Part shown: in pieces, positions 10,522 to 20,186 of the stretch | How positions within the stretch are numbered: position 1 is the first letter of the stretch | Layout: every line of letters starts with the position of its first letter | Assembly: GCA_037892935.1 (NCBI GenBank) | Contig: JAYXKI010000004.1 | Span: forward strand, 2,418,001 to 2,482,000 | Source of the DNA: Phlebopus portentosus | Lineage: Eukaryota > Basidiomycota > Agaricomycetes > Boletales > Boletinellaceae | Reading direction: 5' to 3' | Length of the DNA: 64,000 bases | Position numbers and translations under genes: made by a program | Notes under the pieces: generated by a model | Databases searched by the model: none | The model's input: only the letters and a program-made list of their open reading frames with translations | Told to the model about the DNA's origin: nothing

Positions 10522-10769
10522 AGGCGCCAGCTGAGCGGGGTGTTGTCCCTCAGCAAAATTATTTTGTACTTTCAATCATAACTGTACCCCTTTGATTGAA
10601 CCTCTGCTCTACTACTGGGTCAAGCTTGAGCCTATAGCTCGCTTCTTAGTAGTACATCTAACCTTCGCTACTCTACTCTCCAATTATACATTGTCAGAAG
10701 GAGGAAGCAGGGACTTGTTCCGGTACGCTCGGACTAACCACCTCGTCCGAAAATACTGGTCCTAACATT

Positions 10770-10780
10770 ATAATTTTGCT
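10770..10780 (+). other. Self-priming primer-binding site of F3
   Basis: ATAATTTTGCT, 2 nt inside the 5' LTR, is the exact reverse complement of AGCAAAATTAT at 10552-10562, the presumed first bases of the mRNA. No TGG tRNA-type PBS is present. This is the layout of Tf1-type self-priming chromoviruses, where the mRNA 5' end folds back as primer. Confidence 0.65.
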
Positions 10781-10904
10781 CCAATCCTGGGATAATCAAT
10801 CTTGCTGTTTCATAGTGCAATACCCACTATCGATCAGTAAGTATTGCTCTGCCCCGGGAGGGTTTCTCCTGTGCCTGTTAATTCAGCTAGCTGATCACCG
10901 ATAA

Positions 10905-11822
10905 GCGTATCGTCAACGGCTAAAGCAGGCTTATACACTCCATCGGAGTTTTGTTAGAGCGCTCCATACATTCGAAGAAGAAGTCAATTCGGCGTTTCGC
11001 ACGATAAACTTCTATCGAGGTAAGAAGCACTCAAACACCCCTATCTTAGAACCCTACCGGTCGGTTATACTATCCGCCCTGGAGCTTCGTATCACCGCCG
11101 AAAGACACGAAAGAGTTGGAAGGAAGTTCTTGCTTGTACACGCGGACAACCTGTTGAACGGACACAGTTTCAATTGGGAGGCACTCAGAGGTCCGACGCC
11201 AGTTGAAGAAGAACTACTCGCTCTGTGTCAGGAATATAAAGCGTTCGAATACACCCTACTCGAACATTCTCATTTCCTCCACCAAGTCCTACTACAAGTC
11301 TATCAAGGCAACTATACTACTGCGAAACAGCTATGTCACCGATGGAACTGTGGCAAGCTGGTTGGTCTAGTCTCTGGATTACACTCTGCATCGTCTGGTT
11401 TTCTTCCATGGTATACGTCATTACTCAACAACTCCGAGGTCGAATCAGCCTTCTTCGAGGCTTTGGAACGCTATGGACGTGGATGGAACGGCAAGACAAC
11501 GAAGGAAGTTCCCCACTCCGTCGTGCCGGTCGGAGATTTCTACTCCAAACTCAACGACTGGCAGTTCCTCAACCCGGACCTGGAGAACGTATGGAATCCG
11601 CTCTGGCACGCATCAGCGAACGACTCGACAGTCTACACGGACGCTTGGACCGAATGGTCAGTACTGACGGACTACCCAACCAAGTTGTCTCCGCCCTGCG
11701 ACACGCCGTCATCGACCTCGACAATCGACTTACTAGCGTTGATCGGTCCCTCAGAACTCTCACAGCTACTGTCGCTCGACTCTACGACATGGGCTCTCAA
11801 TACTCCGAGAACCTTACCGTAG
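10905..11822 (+). CDS. F3 leader ORF a, no ATG (unknown)
   Basis: An open frame of about 306 codons beginning right after a TAA at 10902-10904. It contains no methionine codon over its protein-like length, so it must be reached by a non-AUG start, splicing or frameshifting if it is expressed. The translation looks like folded protein (YRQRLKQAYTLHRSF, then Trp-rich segments such as DWQFLNPD and WNPLWHAS). It overlaps the 635-codon ORF b by 490 nt in a -1 relation. I recognise no family. Its position between PBS and gag is unusual for Ty3/gypsy elements. Confidence 0.4.
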   Translation, partial: AYRQRLKQAYTLHRSFVRALHTFEEEVNSAFRTINFYRGKKHSNTPILEPYRSVILSALELRITAERHERVGRKFLLVHADNLLNGHSFNWEALRGPTPVEEELLALCQEYKAFEYTLLEHSHFLHQVLLQVYQGNYTTAKQLCHRWNCGKLVGLVSGLHSASSGFLPWYTSLLNNSEVESAFFEALERYGRGWNGKTTKEVPHSVVPVGDFYSKLNDWQFLNPDLENVWNPLWHASANDSTVYTDAWTEWSVLTDYPTKLSPPCDTPSSTSTIDLLALIGPSELSQLLSLDSTTWALNTPRTLP

Positions 11823-13240
11823 AAGGACAGACACTGGGGGAGTTTCTGGCGCATATTCAGGGACATGTCGGGGATGCGATCGCCGAGGCAGTCATCACCA
11901 ACCTCAGGCGAGAAGGCGAACAGCGAGACGTACGGATCAACTACGCGTTCGGTATTCTTCAGGCTCGTATTCTGGGAGCGGTAACAATGGCCATTCAGGG
12001 CAGTCAGTCAGCCCTTGCTCAACAAGTGGTCAACTCCCAGCAAGAAATTATTCGGCTCACTGGTACGGACTTCCTGCAGTTACACACGCAGGCTAGCTAC
12101 CTGGTCGAACAGGTTGAGGCTATTCGAGCCCGGATCAGCAATGCCGAGGAAGAACTCGTGGCCCAGTACTCGATCACGGAAGGCATTCGTCGGATCCAAC
12201 AAACGATTAGGCTTCGTCAATCCTACCTGACGCAGCGAGCTAGGCGAGGAAGGGCGAGGTTGAGCCCTGACTCCCCGCTGCAAGGTAGAGGCCTAGGTCT
12301 AGCCAGCCGCTTCGAAAGCGTGAGCTCGGACTCCGACGACGACCAGATGCCCCACCTGATCCCAGCAAGTGAACGCTTTGTGGATCAGATGGTTGAGATC
12401 ATTCGCCAGAGCAGGGAACCTGAAGGAACGGACACTCGAACAGGACAACCGTCGTCGCAGTTGCGACAGCAGGCAGTAGAAGTTGGAAGGAACTATGTCG
12501 CCGAGGTAGTTGCGGAAGGAGGGCTGGTAGCGCCTACTGCGCTCGCCCAAGAGGAACAGGAAGTCGAAGGAAGCATCGAAGTCGAAGAAGATCTCCCGGA
12601 CTACGTCTCCACAGAAACGCAACCCGGAAGCCTGGACCAGCAAGCAGAAGAACTGCTGAGAGAGGTAATTCCCGAGTCACCACAGCCTTGGCCATCCAAC
12701 GACGGATGGGGACCGCCTCCCGATGCTGGGGAGGCATGGGAGGCGGACAACACGGCGGAAACGGGTTATGGTACGGGAATCCGGGAGCTCATGTGGAACG
12801 AGCAGGGAGAACTCGTCGAGGGAGCGATTCAACGGCTGGGATGGAATGGCCACTACGTCGAAAGGAATCATATTCAATACCCGCACCAGGACTCGCCGCC
12901 AGGATCGCCTACTCCAAGTGCTCTTGAGCTTGAGGAGAGAGAAGCAAGGCTCCAGGCGGTCAGTGAGTACTCCCCAGACTCTGATTATATCTATGATCCT
13001 ATCATTCGTCCTAACAGCTGCCCTATACCATCGGTCTTTCTCGACATACGAGAGGGACCACTGAGGCAGGGGGTAGCAAACATGGCGATGGTAGTTTGGG
13101 TGCGGGGTAACAATGTAGAAGAGCCAACCAGCGAGGATCAAGAGTACTTCGATGCAAACGACGAATGGGAGACAGAAGAGGAAAGCGAGGAACACGAAAG
13201 CGGCGAGGAACGATACGAAGCTCGGGAAGAAAGGAGATAG
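11333..13240 (+). CDS. F3 leader ORF b (635 aa, unknown, coiled-coil)
   Basis: ATG at 11333, 635 codons. The first 70 residues include a hydrophobic Trp-rich stretch but overlap ORF a and may not be translated. From about residue 85 to 290 the sequence is regular, heptad-like and charged (ARISERLDSLHGRLDRM, LEQVEAIRARISNAEEE-type), suggesting a long coiled coil. The rest is acidic and proline-rich with a very acidic C-terminus. No zinc knuckle or enzyme motif. It ends 197 bp before gag. It could be a captured gene, a split Gag domain or an accessory protein; I cannot decide. Confidence 0.55.
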   Translation: MSPMELWQAGWSSLWITLCIVWFSSMVYVITQQLRGRISLLRGFGTLWTWMERQDNEGSSPLRRAGRRFLLQTQRLAVPQPGPGERMESALARISERLDSLHGRLDRMVSTDGLPNQVVSALRHAVIDLDNRLTSVDRSLRTLTATVARLYDMGSQYSENLTVEGQTLGEFLAHIQGHVGDAIAEAVITNLRREGEQRDVRINYAFGILQARILGAVTMAIQGSQSALAQQVVNSQQEIIRLTGTDFLQLHTQASYLVEQVEAIRARISNAEEELVAQYSITEGIRRIQQTIRLRQSYLTQRARRGRARLSPDSPLQGRGLGLASRFESVSSDSDDDQMPHLIPASERFVDQMVEIIRQSREPEGTDTRTGQPSSQLRQQAVEVGRNYVAEVVAEGGLVAPTALAQEEQEVEGSIEVEEDLPDYVSTETQPGSLDQQAEELLREVIPESPQPWPSNDGWGPPPDAGEAWEADNTAETGYGTGIRELMWNEQGELVEGAIQRLGWNGHYVERNHIQYPHQDSPPGSPTPSALELEEREARLQAVSEYSPDSDYIYDPIIRPNSCPIPSVFLDIREGPLRQGVANMAMVVWVRGNNVEEPTSEDQEYFDANDEWETEEESEEHESGEERYEAREERR

Positions 13241-13437
13241 GCCCTGGTTTAGAGCTGGGAGCTTGCCAGGAGGAAGAAAGACGCCCAAGAACCGACCGGG
13301 GAGGAAGGGTAAGGTGGCTAGTTGGAAAGCGGAGGTGGTACTCGCTGGATAACTTAGCTACTAAACCATGTATTATTGTAATGCGCTGAATGAAGGTGAT
13401 ACTCATAAAAATGTTGGTTGAATTCGTCTAGGTCATT

Positions 13438-14460
13438 ATGTCAAACAAAGATATCATGAAGTATCCCTTGTTTAAGGGAAACCCTTATGAGTCGCTTGAG
13501 AACTTCCAGAATCAAATGATCAGCCGGTTGAATGAAAAACATCCGAGCGACCCAGTCAAAAGGGTTAAGATTATTTTGGAATGTCTGCGAGGTCAAGCTC
13601 AGACTTGGGTTAATGGCAAGTGGGCCGTGAACAGAAATCAATTAGTCTCCACCTACAAGCGAGATGCGGACGGCAAGCTTGTTGTAGACAAGAAGGGTGG
13701 ATGGGACACCGAGGACGATCTATGGAACGAATTAGCGCTCAACCATAATGGCATTTTTGGACTTCAAGAAGAAGCCGAGCGGAATATTAGGACGATTTAT
13801 CAGGAACGGGCGCGGGTGAAGCAGTATAACAGGGCCTTTGACGACATTAGGATGAGGCTGCCAAAGCACTACGACCATCAGGCACTGATTTACGAGTACA
13901 AGAGAGGACTCAATCAAACGATCCTAAAGGCCCTGCTTACGAATACAGACCACCCAGAATGGGACCTGAACCAATGGAAGGAGAACGCTAGTAATCTGGA
14001 GGCCAGTCTGATGGCTGCCAAGGTGATAGGCAGCAATAGGAAGTACACCCCTATGTTTAAAGATGGGCAGGCAGTATCGTACACGCCAGTGCCCCCAGAA
14101 GCTCGCCGTCCAGCTGAGTTTCTGGGTGAGCCTATGGACATCGACATGTCTAGGCGCTTTACTAGGGGGTCCCGAGGAGATGCCGGGATATGCTGGGCAT
14201 GCGGCAAGACAGGTCACTTCGCACGGGACTGCAACAATGTAGGGCGAGACACACAGGGAAGCCGTGGACACCGAACCAACTACAAGAGACGGGTGCAGAA
14301 GAGACGATCTGGCAAGACTGGCCGCTTCCTAAAACGCCGGGAAGTTGGGATTAGCAGCGATTCTGAAATGGAGGAACTACTGGACAAGAAAACGAAGTTA
14401 CCAAGGCGTAAGGAACGGGCTTTGTATGCCCTCGAGGAGGATTCCGAGGAGGATTTTTGA
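13438..14460 (+). CDS. gag: F3 Gag (capsid and nucleocapsid)
   Basis: 340 aa from ATG 13438. A typical Ty3/gypsy capsid-like helical region (PLFKGNPYESLENFQNQM near residue 10; LRGQAQTWVNGKW near residue 50) is followed by one CCHC zinc knuckle CWACGKTGHFARDC around residue 245 and an Arg/Lys-rich tail. Forms the particle and binds RNA. The stop TGA at 14458-14460 overlaps the pol frame, which lies in -1. Confidence 0.9.
   Translation: MSNKDIMKYPLFKGNPYESLENFQNQMISRLNEKHPSDPVKRVKIILECLRGQAQTWVNGKWAVNRNQLVSTYKRDADGKLVVDKKGGWDTEDDLWNELALNHNGIFGLQEEAERNIRTIYQERARVKQYNRAFDDIRMRLPKHYDHQALIYEYKRGLNQTILKALLTNTDHPEWDLNQWKENASNLEASLMAAKVIGSNRKYTPMFKDGQAVSYTPVPPEARRPAEFLGEPMDIDMSRRFTRGSRGDAGICWACGKTGHFARDCNNVGRDTQGSRGHRTNYKRRVQKRRSGKTGRFLKRREVGISSDSEMEELLDKKTKLPRRKERALYALEEDSEEDF
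14451..14460 (+). promoter_or_regulatory. Candidate -1 frameshift site, F3 gag/pol
   Basis: In the gag frame GAG GAT TTT TGA contains G GAT TTT, of the GGAUUUA type used by MMTV pro/pol, directly before the stop. The pol frame is -1 and open across it from about 14413. No structure downstream was assessed. Confidence 0.5.
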
Positions 14461-17400
14461 AGGGCCGCCAGTCAACATCGGACACTGGCGAGGGCTCGAA
14501 GGACACACAAGAGATAAAGCGCCGATGGACTATTGCTAGACCAAACTCCAACCATCCCACTATACCCATTGACGTCATTCAGGGACAGAAAAAGGTTAAT
14601 CTCTCGGCTATGATTGACTCCGGATCTGCGATCACTACTATTAGCCCCATGGTTGTACAGAGCCTAGGGCTGAGAACAGTGCCTGCAGAAGGTAATTATA
14701 CCATTCGGAACGCCGATGGATCGATTAATCATGGTGGATGGACTCGGAACGTCAGAGCAATAGTGGACACAGGGATTACAAGAGGTTTAATGGACATCGC
14801 AGTGGTGGATACACACGAAGACAAGTTTCTCATAGGAAATGATTGGCTTGAACGGCATAAGCCAACCATCGACTGGACAAAGGGGATTCTTCGCAAAGGC
14901 GGGAAGGAAATTGCATTTAATGGAACGGCACGATTGCGTTCCATACAGCTAATCCTAGCCCCAAGGAAGCTCCGGAAACGCAGAAGATGGCGAAGAATTC
15001 CAGACTACATTCCACCCGAATGGGATGCCGATGATGAAAAGGAAGAAGCTTGGGAAACTAGGGTCTATTACCACAGCGACATCGAAACAGGACAAGAAAC
15101 TGAGAAGGAAGACATAGAAGAAGAACCTACGATCGTACCACCAGACAAAGGAAAAGAAAAGGAATCAGCAGCACCGCTTGTCACGTTCGAAGAAGTCATG
15201 CACAAGCCGCCAGAACTCTCCTTCGCTAAGCAAGAAGGAAGATGGAAATTCTTTTGGTTCGGGGATAAGTGCCGAATAACGAAGGACGATCAAAACTGGC
15301 ACAACTTTAACAGTCTCGAGGATGCAGATGGTGCAGTATACCGCACCATGGTCAGAGAAATGGACAAGGGTGCCAAACATGATGAACTCCTCGATGAATA
15401 TGGCGGCATGTATATGGCGCGTCTTCAGCTGATAGCGATTCAGGGAGGCCTGGGAACAACGACCTCACCAACAACATCTGAAGACCAAGCAAGAGTGCGG
15501 GAAGAAATACAGGCACAAATGACAATCGACGCAGAAGGATCTGATACGAATAGAAGGAAGAAGCCTAGTGTACCACCTAAAGGAGGAAAGCCCGGACACT
15601 ACGCACCTGATCCTCTCAAGATGCGTCGACAGAAGAGCGGAGGAAGTGGTACGGATTCAAACCCTGTCATGAGGAGTATAAGGGTGGAGTGGACTCCTCC
15701 ATCCGTGCACGAGGGCCACAATGACTCAACCCTGGCAGTGCAAAAGCAGTCGGTAAGCTTCACCACACGAAGCAGAGGTACAAGCAGGAGTACTTCGGGT
15801 CGGGAGCGCCGTGGAACTAAGGCCACGAAGCGTACTAGGTTCGGCCACCTAGCGAGAACTCCTCCTACGAGAAACCGAGGAGTGACTAGACATGAGACGC
15901 CGTTCAAGGGTAGGCTAGTGTCTAGGAAAGTGGTCCACCCCAAAGGGAGGGTAGTCCCACTCAATTGGCACAGGGCCGAAGTTAGTACGCCGCAACCATC
16001 AAGTAGGCTAGCTTCGGGAGCTCAAGTGCGCCCGCGAAGACCACGGTTTAAGAACCAAATGCAGGGCCCTGCTCCGACAGGGAAAATAAACGGTAAAGGT
16101 AACAGGTTCATTTCGAATTATGCCGTGATGGAGCAGGAGCTCTCGCAGGGGCAGAAGAGGCGCCGATGGCGCACACCTGTTGACTCGGTCATGCAGCCGC
16201 CCAAAGTGGAAAGAAAAGTGCTAGAGAGAAGAGCTGGATCTGAGACGGAGTTCAAGGGTATCCTAGGATCGCACAAGCCTGCTACCTTAGGGGAAGCAGA
16301 GGACGCCTCTCGAAGAGGAGAGCCACCCAAACCTCCTCACTGGATCCGCCGCCTAGAGCATCGACAAGTCGCATCACGGAGAGAACGCCTTCTCAAATAC
16401 AACAGCATAGCTCAAAAATATGCACAAGAGAAAGCACTCGATGAAAGGATGGCAGGCTCTGCTGGCGACAAATCTCTCGAAGACATTCTTCCAAAACAAA
16501 TATGGGAGTTCAGGGATAGGTTCGACAAGGATGCTGCTAGGCGGCTACCTAAGTCGGGACAATGGGACATGAAGATCGAGCTCCTACCAGGAGCAGAGCT
16601 CCCGAAACCTGGACCGGTATATCCACTCGCTCCTGCTGAAAAGCGAGCGGTAGAAGAATGGATTCGCGAGGACCTGAAGAAGGGATGGATTCGTGTTGTA
16701 GGAAACCAAGTACCAGCTGAAGAAAAGGCGAACACTTGCGCACCAGTATTTGTCATAGCCAAGAAGACAATAGGGAAGGATGGCAAGCCGGAGTATAGGA
16801 TTGTTATCGACTATAGAGGACTGAATGCGGTGGTCATTCCAGACCACCAACCGATGCCTCTATTACATATGCTCCCGGACGACCTTGCACATGCCAAATG
16901 GTTCTCTACACTGGATTTGCGAAGCGGGTATAACAACATCAGAATACACCCTGGGCATGAGAAGTATGCCGCCTTCAGGACTCATATGGGAGTATACCAG
17001 CCGATGGTAATGCAGTTTGGATTAATGAATGCACCTGCGGTATTCCAACGTGCAATGAACGAGCTCTTTCAGGACATGATTGGGCAGGGCATACTCATTT
17101 ATTTGGACAACATTATAGTCTATGCGGAAACGGAACAGGAACATTGGGACCTGTTAGCAGAGGTATTGCGCAGGTTGAGGGAAGCAGACTTCTTCTGCAA
17201 ACCAGAGAAGTGCTACTTCGGAAAGAAGGAACTCGATTATTTAGGATTTGTGGTTAACCAGTCGGGCATGCAGATGGATCCCTACAAGGTAAAGGCAGTT
17301 CAAGAATGGCCAGATTTGTCAAGCAAGCGAGACATTCGAAAGTTTATCGGTTTTGCAAACTTCTACCGAAAATTTATTGAAGGTTTCGCCAAGATCGCTA

Positions 17401-19748
17401 GGCCACTAACGGAACTTATGTCCGGCAAGAAGACGTTTACCTGGGGAGAACGACAACAAGAGAGCTTTAGGAAACTTAAAGAAGCTTTTACCACTGCACC
17501 AATGCTAGTACGACCGGATCATGAGAAGCAATTTGTGCTGGAAACCGACGCGTCAAACTTTGCGATGGGAGCCGTGCTCTCGCAGCTTGGGGACGATGAA
17601 ATTTTGCACCCCATTGGATATTGGTCAAACACCTATCGAGACGCCGAGAATAACTATCCAGTAATGGACAAAGAATTACTAGCAATTGTCAAAGCCTTGA
17701 GCAACTGGAGGCACCACTTGGAAGGAGCTAAACATGAGATTCGAGTGGTCAGCGATCAAGCTAACCTTCGATATTTTATGGGAGCTAGGAAGCTAAGTGG
17801 CCGCCAAGCAAGATGGGCGACATTTCTCAGCAGATTTCGATTTCGAATCGAGTATCGACCTGGAACCAAGAATTCACGAGCGGACGCATTATCAAGGAGG
17901 CCAGACTATGAACAGGGCCAAGAGGACCAGCCAGAACAAGTCCTACTTCCTCCGCAATTGTTCAGAACATCGGACTTGCCCATGCGCACAGTACGGGTAT
18001 TTGAGCTTACAGGGGGTCCTGAACTGGGAGAGAAGATTCGAGACGCCTATGAACGATCCAAAGAGCCAACAAACGGAACGTTCGAAGAAGGATATTGGTG
18101 GAAGGATGATAAATTGGTTATCCCACCAGATGAAGAAGTTAAGAAGGAAATTGTACGACAGTGCCATGACGCACCGGCGTCAGGACACCCGGGGTTACAG
18201 AAGACTATAGACAAACTGGAAAGAAGAGTTTGGTGGCCGAAGATGAGGGAATGGGTCGAAGAATATGTGCGCACATGCGACGTGTGCCAAAGGACGAAAG
18301 CGCGACGAGGAAAGACGCAACCACCGCTACAACCATTGCAGATAGCGACAAAGCCCTACGACGAGATTACCATGGACTATGTCACCGGACTTCCAACGAC
18401 GAGCAAAGGAAACAATGCAATACTAGTGGTGGTAGACAGGTTCTCTAAAATGGGAACTTTTATACCTACTACAGTAAATGCAAACTCGAAGACCACTGCG
18501 GACTTGATGATCAATTATGTCTACAGCAAGGTCGGAACTCCGAAGACAGTAATCAGCGACAGGGGACCTCAATTCGCTAGCCGGTTTACAGAACAGGTGA
18601 ACCAGGCCCTCGGGATTGAAACGAAGCTTAGCACGGCATATCATCCACAAACAGATGGTCAAACAGAGCGAGTAAATCAAGAAATGGAACAGCTGCTACG
18701 TTGCTATTCCAGCTTGCAGCAAGACGATTGGGACGAACATCTACCTATGGCAGAATTCGCCTATAATAGTCGCTCTCACTCTAGTACAGGCAAGACACCA
18801 TTTGAATTGGTGTATGGATTTCAGCCGGAATTAGGATTCAAGCTTCCAATCCGAGGAACACAGGACTATGTGGCTATGCGAAAGAAGAATCAGGAAGAAG
18901 CAACAAAGGCGCTGGAGAAGGCACGAGACGCGATGAAGAGATTCGCGGACAGACACCGAGGCCCGATGCCGTCATTCGAAGTTGGCGATAAAGTTATGTT
19001 AGATGGTCGGAATCTAACCTTGCTAGTTCCCACGAGGAAGCTAGGGGATAGAAACCTGGGACCTTATCAAGTTATCGCAAAGCATGGGCTAGTCAACTAC
19101 GAATTGGATCTCCCAAAAGAGTTGAGGATCCACCCGGTGTTCTATGCAGGACTATTAATTCCCTATCGAGAAAGAAAAGATCCGGCACAGAGAACAAGAC
19201 CACCACCAGAAGTTATCGCTGGAGAAACCGAATACGAGGTTGAAGCGATCCGGGACATGAGGAAAAGGCACGGAAAATGGGAGTATCAGGTTAAATGGCT
19301 CGGCTACCCGGAGGAAGAGAATACCTGGGAACCTGTGGAAGGGCTACGCAATGCCCCAGAGAAATTGCGAGAGTATCACGAGAGGAATCGTTGGCCGGAC
19401 ACGATAGATCTTCCCTCTAGAAAGAAGATCGCGGATATTATAGACTCTACGCAGAGAGTAATCGACATCAAGAAAGAAGATGATGAGTTCCTGAGGACGG
19501 CACTAGGAGAGTCTGTAGCTCAGAGGGTAATCAAGAGAAGGAGATACCAGAGCAAGACAGGTATCAAGCAGCGAGATTTCGGTTATCCGGAATGGCACAA
19601 GCGTCATTGGAGAGCCGCAAAAAGGCCATTCACTCGAAACAAAGCGCTGCCAGTTCGCAGATGGGATCTGCCAGAAGAAAAAGGGGATCCTTCATACAAG
19701 GATTGGTTTTGGGCTGACTCCTCGGATAGCGAGTACAGCGAGGCTTAG
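14457..19748 (+). CDS. pol: F3 Pol polyprotein with chromodomain
   Basis: 1763 codons, uninterrupted. Retropepsin MIDSGSAITT is near residue 52. A long basic/Pro-rich linker (about residues 150-640) precedes RT (VIDYRGLNAV; first Asp in LDLRSGYNN). The catalytic box reads YLDN (17100-17111) where YxDD is expected. RNase H: ETDASNFAMGAVLS and SDQANLRYF. Integrase: HHCC finger (HDAPASGHPG ... CDVCQRTK) and DDE in TMDYV, SDRGPQF and QTERVNQE. A chromodomain (YEVEAIRDMR ... YQVKWLGY ... TWEP) lies near residues 1595-1645 with a basic, acidic-ended tail. Chromodomains direct chromovirus integration to heterochromatin. The D-to-N change may impair RT and would be recent, since the LTRs look identical. 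Confidence 0.92.
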   Translation: MKGRQSTSDTGEGSKDTQEIKRRWTIARPNSNHPTIPIDVIQGQKKVNLSAMIDSGSAITTISPMVVQSLGLRTVPAEGNYTIRNADGSINHGGWTRNVRAIVDTGITRGLMDIAVVDTHEDKFLIGNDWLERHKPTIDWTKGILRKGGKEIAFNGTARLRSIQLILAPRKLRKRRRWRRIPDYIPPEWDADDEKEEAWETRVYYHSDIETGQETEKEDIEEEPTIVPPDKGKEKESAAPLVTFEEVMHKPPELSFAKQEGRWKFFWFGDKCRITKDDQNWHNFNSLEDADGAVYRTMVREMDKGAKHDELLDEYGGMYMARLQLIAIQGGLGTTTSPTTSEDQARVREEIQAQMTIDAEGSDTNRRKKPSVPPKGGKPGHYAPDPLKMRRQKSGGSGTDSNPVMRSIRVEWTPPSVHEGHNDSTLAVQKQSVSFTTRSRGTSRSTSGRERRGTKATKRTRFGHLARTPPTRNRGVTRHETPFKGRLVSRKVVHPKGRVVPLNWHRAEVSTPQPSSRLASGAQVRPRRPRFKNQMQGPAPTGKINGKGNRFISNYAVMEQELSQGQKRRRWRTPVDSVMQPPKVERKVLERRAGSETEFKGILGSHKPATLGEAEDASRRGEPPKPPHWIRRLEHRQVASRRERLLKYNSIAQKYAQEKALDERMAGSAGDKSLEDILPKQIWEFRDRFDKDAARRLPKSGQWDMKIELLPGAELPKPGPVYPLAPAEKRAVEEWIREDLKKGWIRVVGNQVPAEEKANTCAPVFVIAKKTIGKDGKPEYRIVIDYRGLNAVVIPDHQPMPLLHMLPDDLAHAKWFSTLDLRSGYNNIRIHPGHEKYAAFRTHMGVYQPMVMQFGLMNAPAVFQRAMNELFQDMIGQGILIYLDNIIVYAETEQEHWDLLAEVLRRLREADFFCKPEKCYFGKKELDYLGFVVNQSGMQMDPYKVKAVQEWPDLSSKRDIRKFIGFANFYRKFIEGFAKIARPLTELMSGKKTFTWGERQQESFRKLKEAFTTAPMLVRPDHEKQFVLETDASNFAMGAVLSQLGDDEILHPIGYWSNTYRDAENNYPVMDKELLAIVKALSNWRHHLEGAKHEIRVVSDQANLRYFMGARKLSGRQARWATFLSRFRFRIEYRPGTKNSRADALSRRPDYEQGQEDQPEQVLLPPQLFRTSDLPMRTVRVFELTGGPELGEKIRDAYERSKEPTNGTFEEGYWWKDDKLVIPPDEEVKKEIVRQCHDAPASGHPGLQKTIDKLERRVWWPKMREWVEEYVRTCDVCQRTKARRGKTQPPLQPLQIATKPYDEITMDYVTGLPTTSKGNNAILVVVDRFSKMGTFIPTTVNANSKTTADLMINYVYSKVGTPKTVISDRGPQFASRFTEQVNQALGIETKLSTAYHPQTDGQTERVNQEMEQLLRCYSSLQQDDWDEHLPMAEFAYNSRSHSSTGKTPFELVYGFQPELGFKLPIRGTQDYVAMRKKNQEEATKALEKARDAMKRFADRHRGPMPSFEVGDKVMLDGRNLTLLVPTRKLGDRNLGPYQVIAKHGLVNYELDLPKELRIHPVFYAGLLIPYRERKDPAQRTRPPPEVIAGETEYEVEAIRDMRKRHGKWEYQVKWLGYPEEENTWEPVEGLRNAPEKLREYHERNRWPDTIDLPSRKKIADIIDSTQRVIDIKKEDDEFLRTALGESVAQRVIKRRRYQSKTGIKQRDFGYPEWHKRHWRAAKRPFTRNKALPVRRWDLPEEKGDPSYKDWFWADSSDSEYSEA

Positions 19749-20186
19749 GAAGGCCTAAGCATATTTGACCTGAACAAGTCGTTAAACTATTCCAAGCGTA
19801 CTGGGACGTACCTTGTAAGTTGGAAGCCGACACTCAGCGAGGCTTTGAGTTATTGAGCAAGTGTCACGTGACCGCCGCCTTTCTCTGAGAACAGGTTGAG
19901 CGTCAATCACGTGACTGCCACCCTCTCATCCAAACAGGAAGTGTTTAAGTCACATGACTGCCGCACTTTTGTTCGAATGGGTTGTGCGTCAGGTCACATG
20001 ATCAATAATGAGTGGAGGACTCTGGATGTACAGTGCTACAGTTATTCCAGACAAGAGGAATGAGACACTAGTACACAGGAAGGGTCTGGTCTAAGAAGCA
20101 ACAATATGAAACAGCAAGATTATGGCTACCACAATTAAGGGATCCACACTCTCCTTGCAGTCCGAAGTGGATCTTAAGGGGAGGAA
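19749..20186 (+). other. F3 3' noncoding region and polypurine tract
   Basis: No gene. It contains several CACGTGA/TCACATGA-like repeats at 19865-20000 (gtCACGTGAc, aatCACGTGAct, tCACATGAct, tCACATGAtc). A purine run at 20175-20186 (aaggggaggaa) directly abuts the 3' LTR and is the likely plus-strand primer. Confidence 0.65.

Larger units (their letters stand above)
9163..10767 (+). repeat. F3 5' LTR
   Basis: 1605 bp, TG...CA ends. U3 contains the 984-bp ORF 9187-10170. A TATA-like TTTATTTAA at 10513-10521 precedes AGCAAAATTAT at 10552, the likely 5' end of the transcript. A CpG-depleted solo copy is at 53416-55029. Confidence 0.95.
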
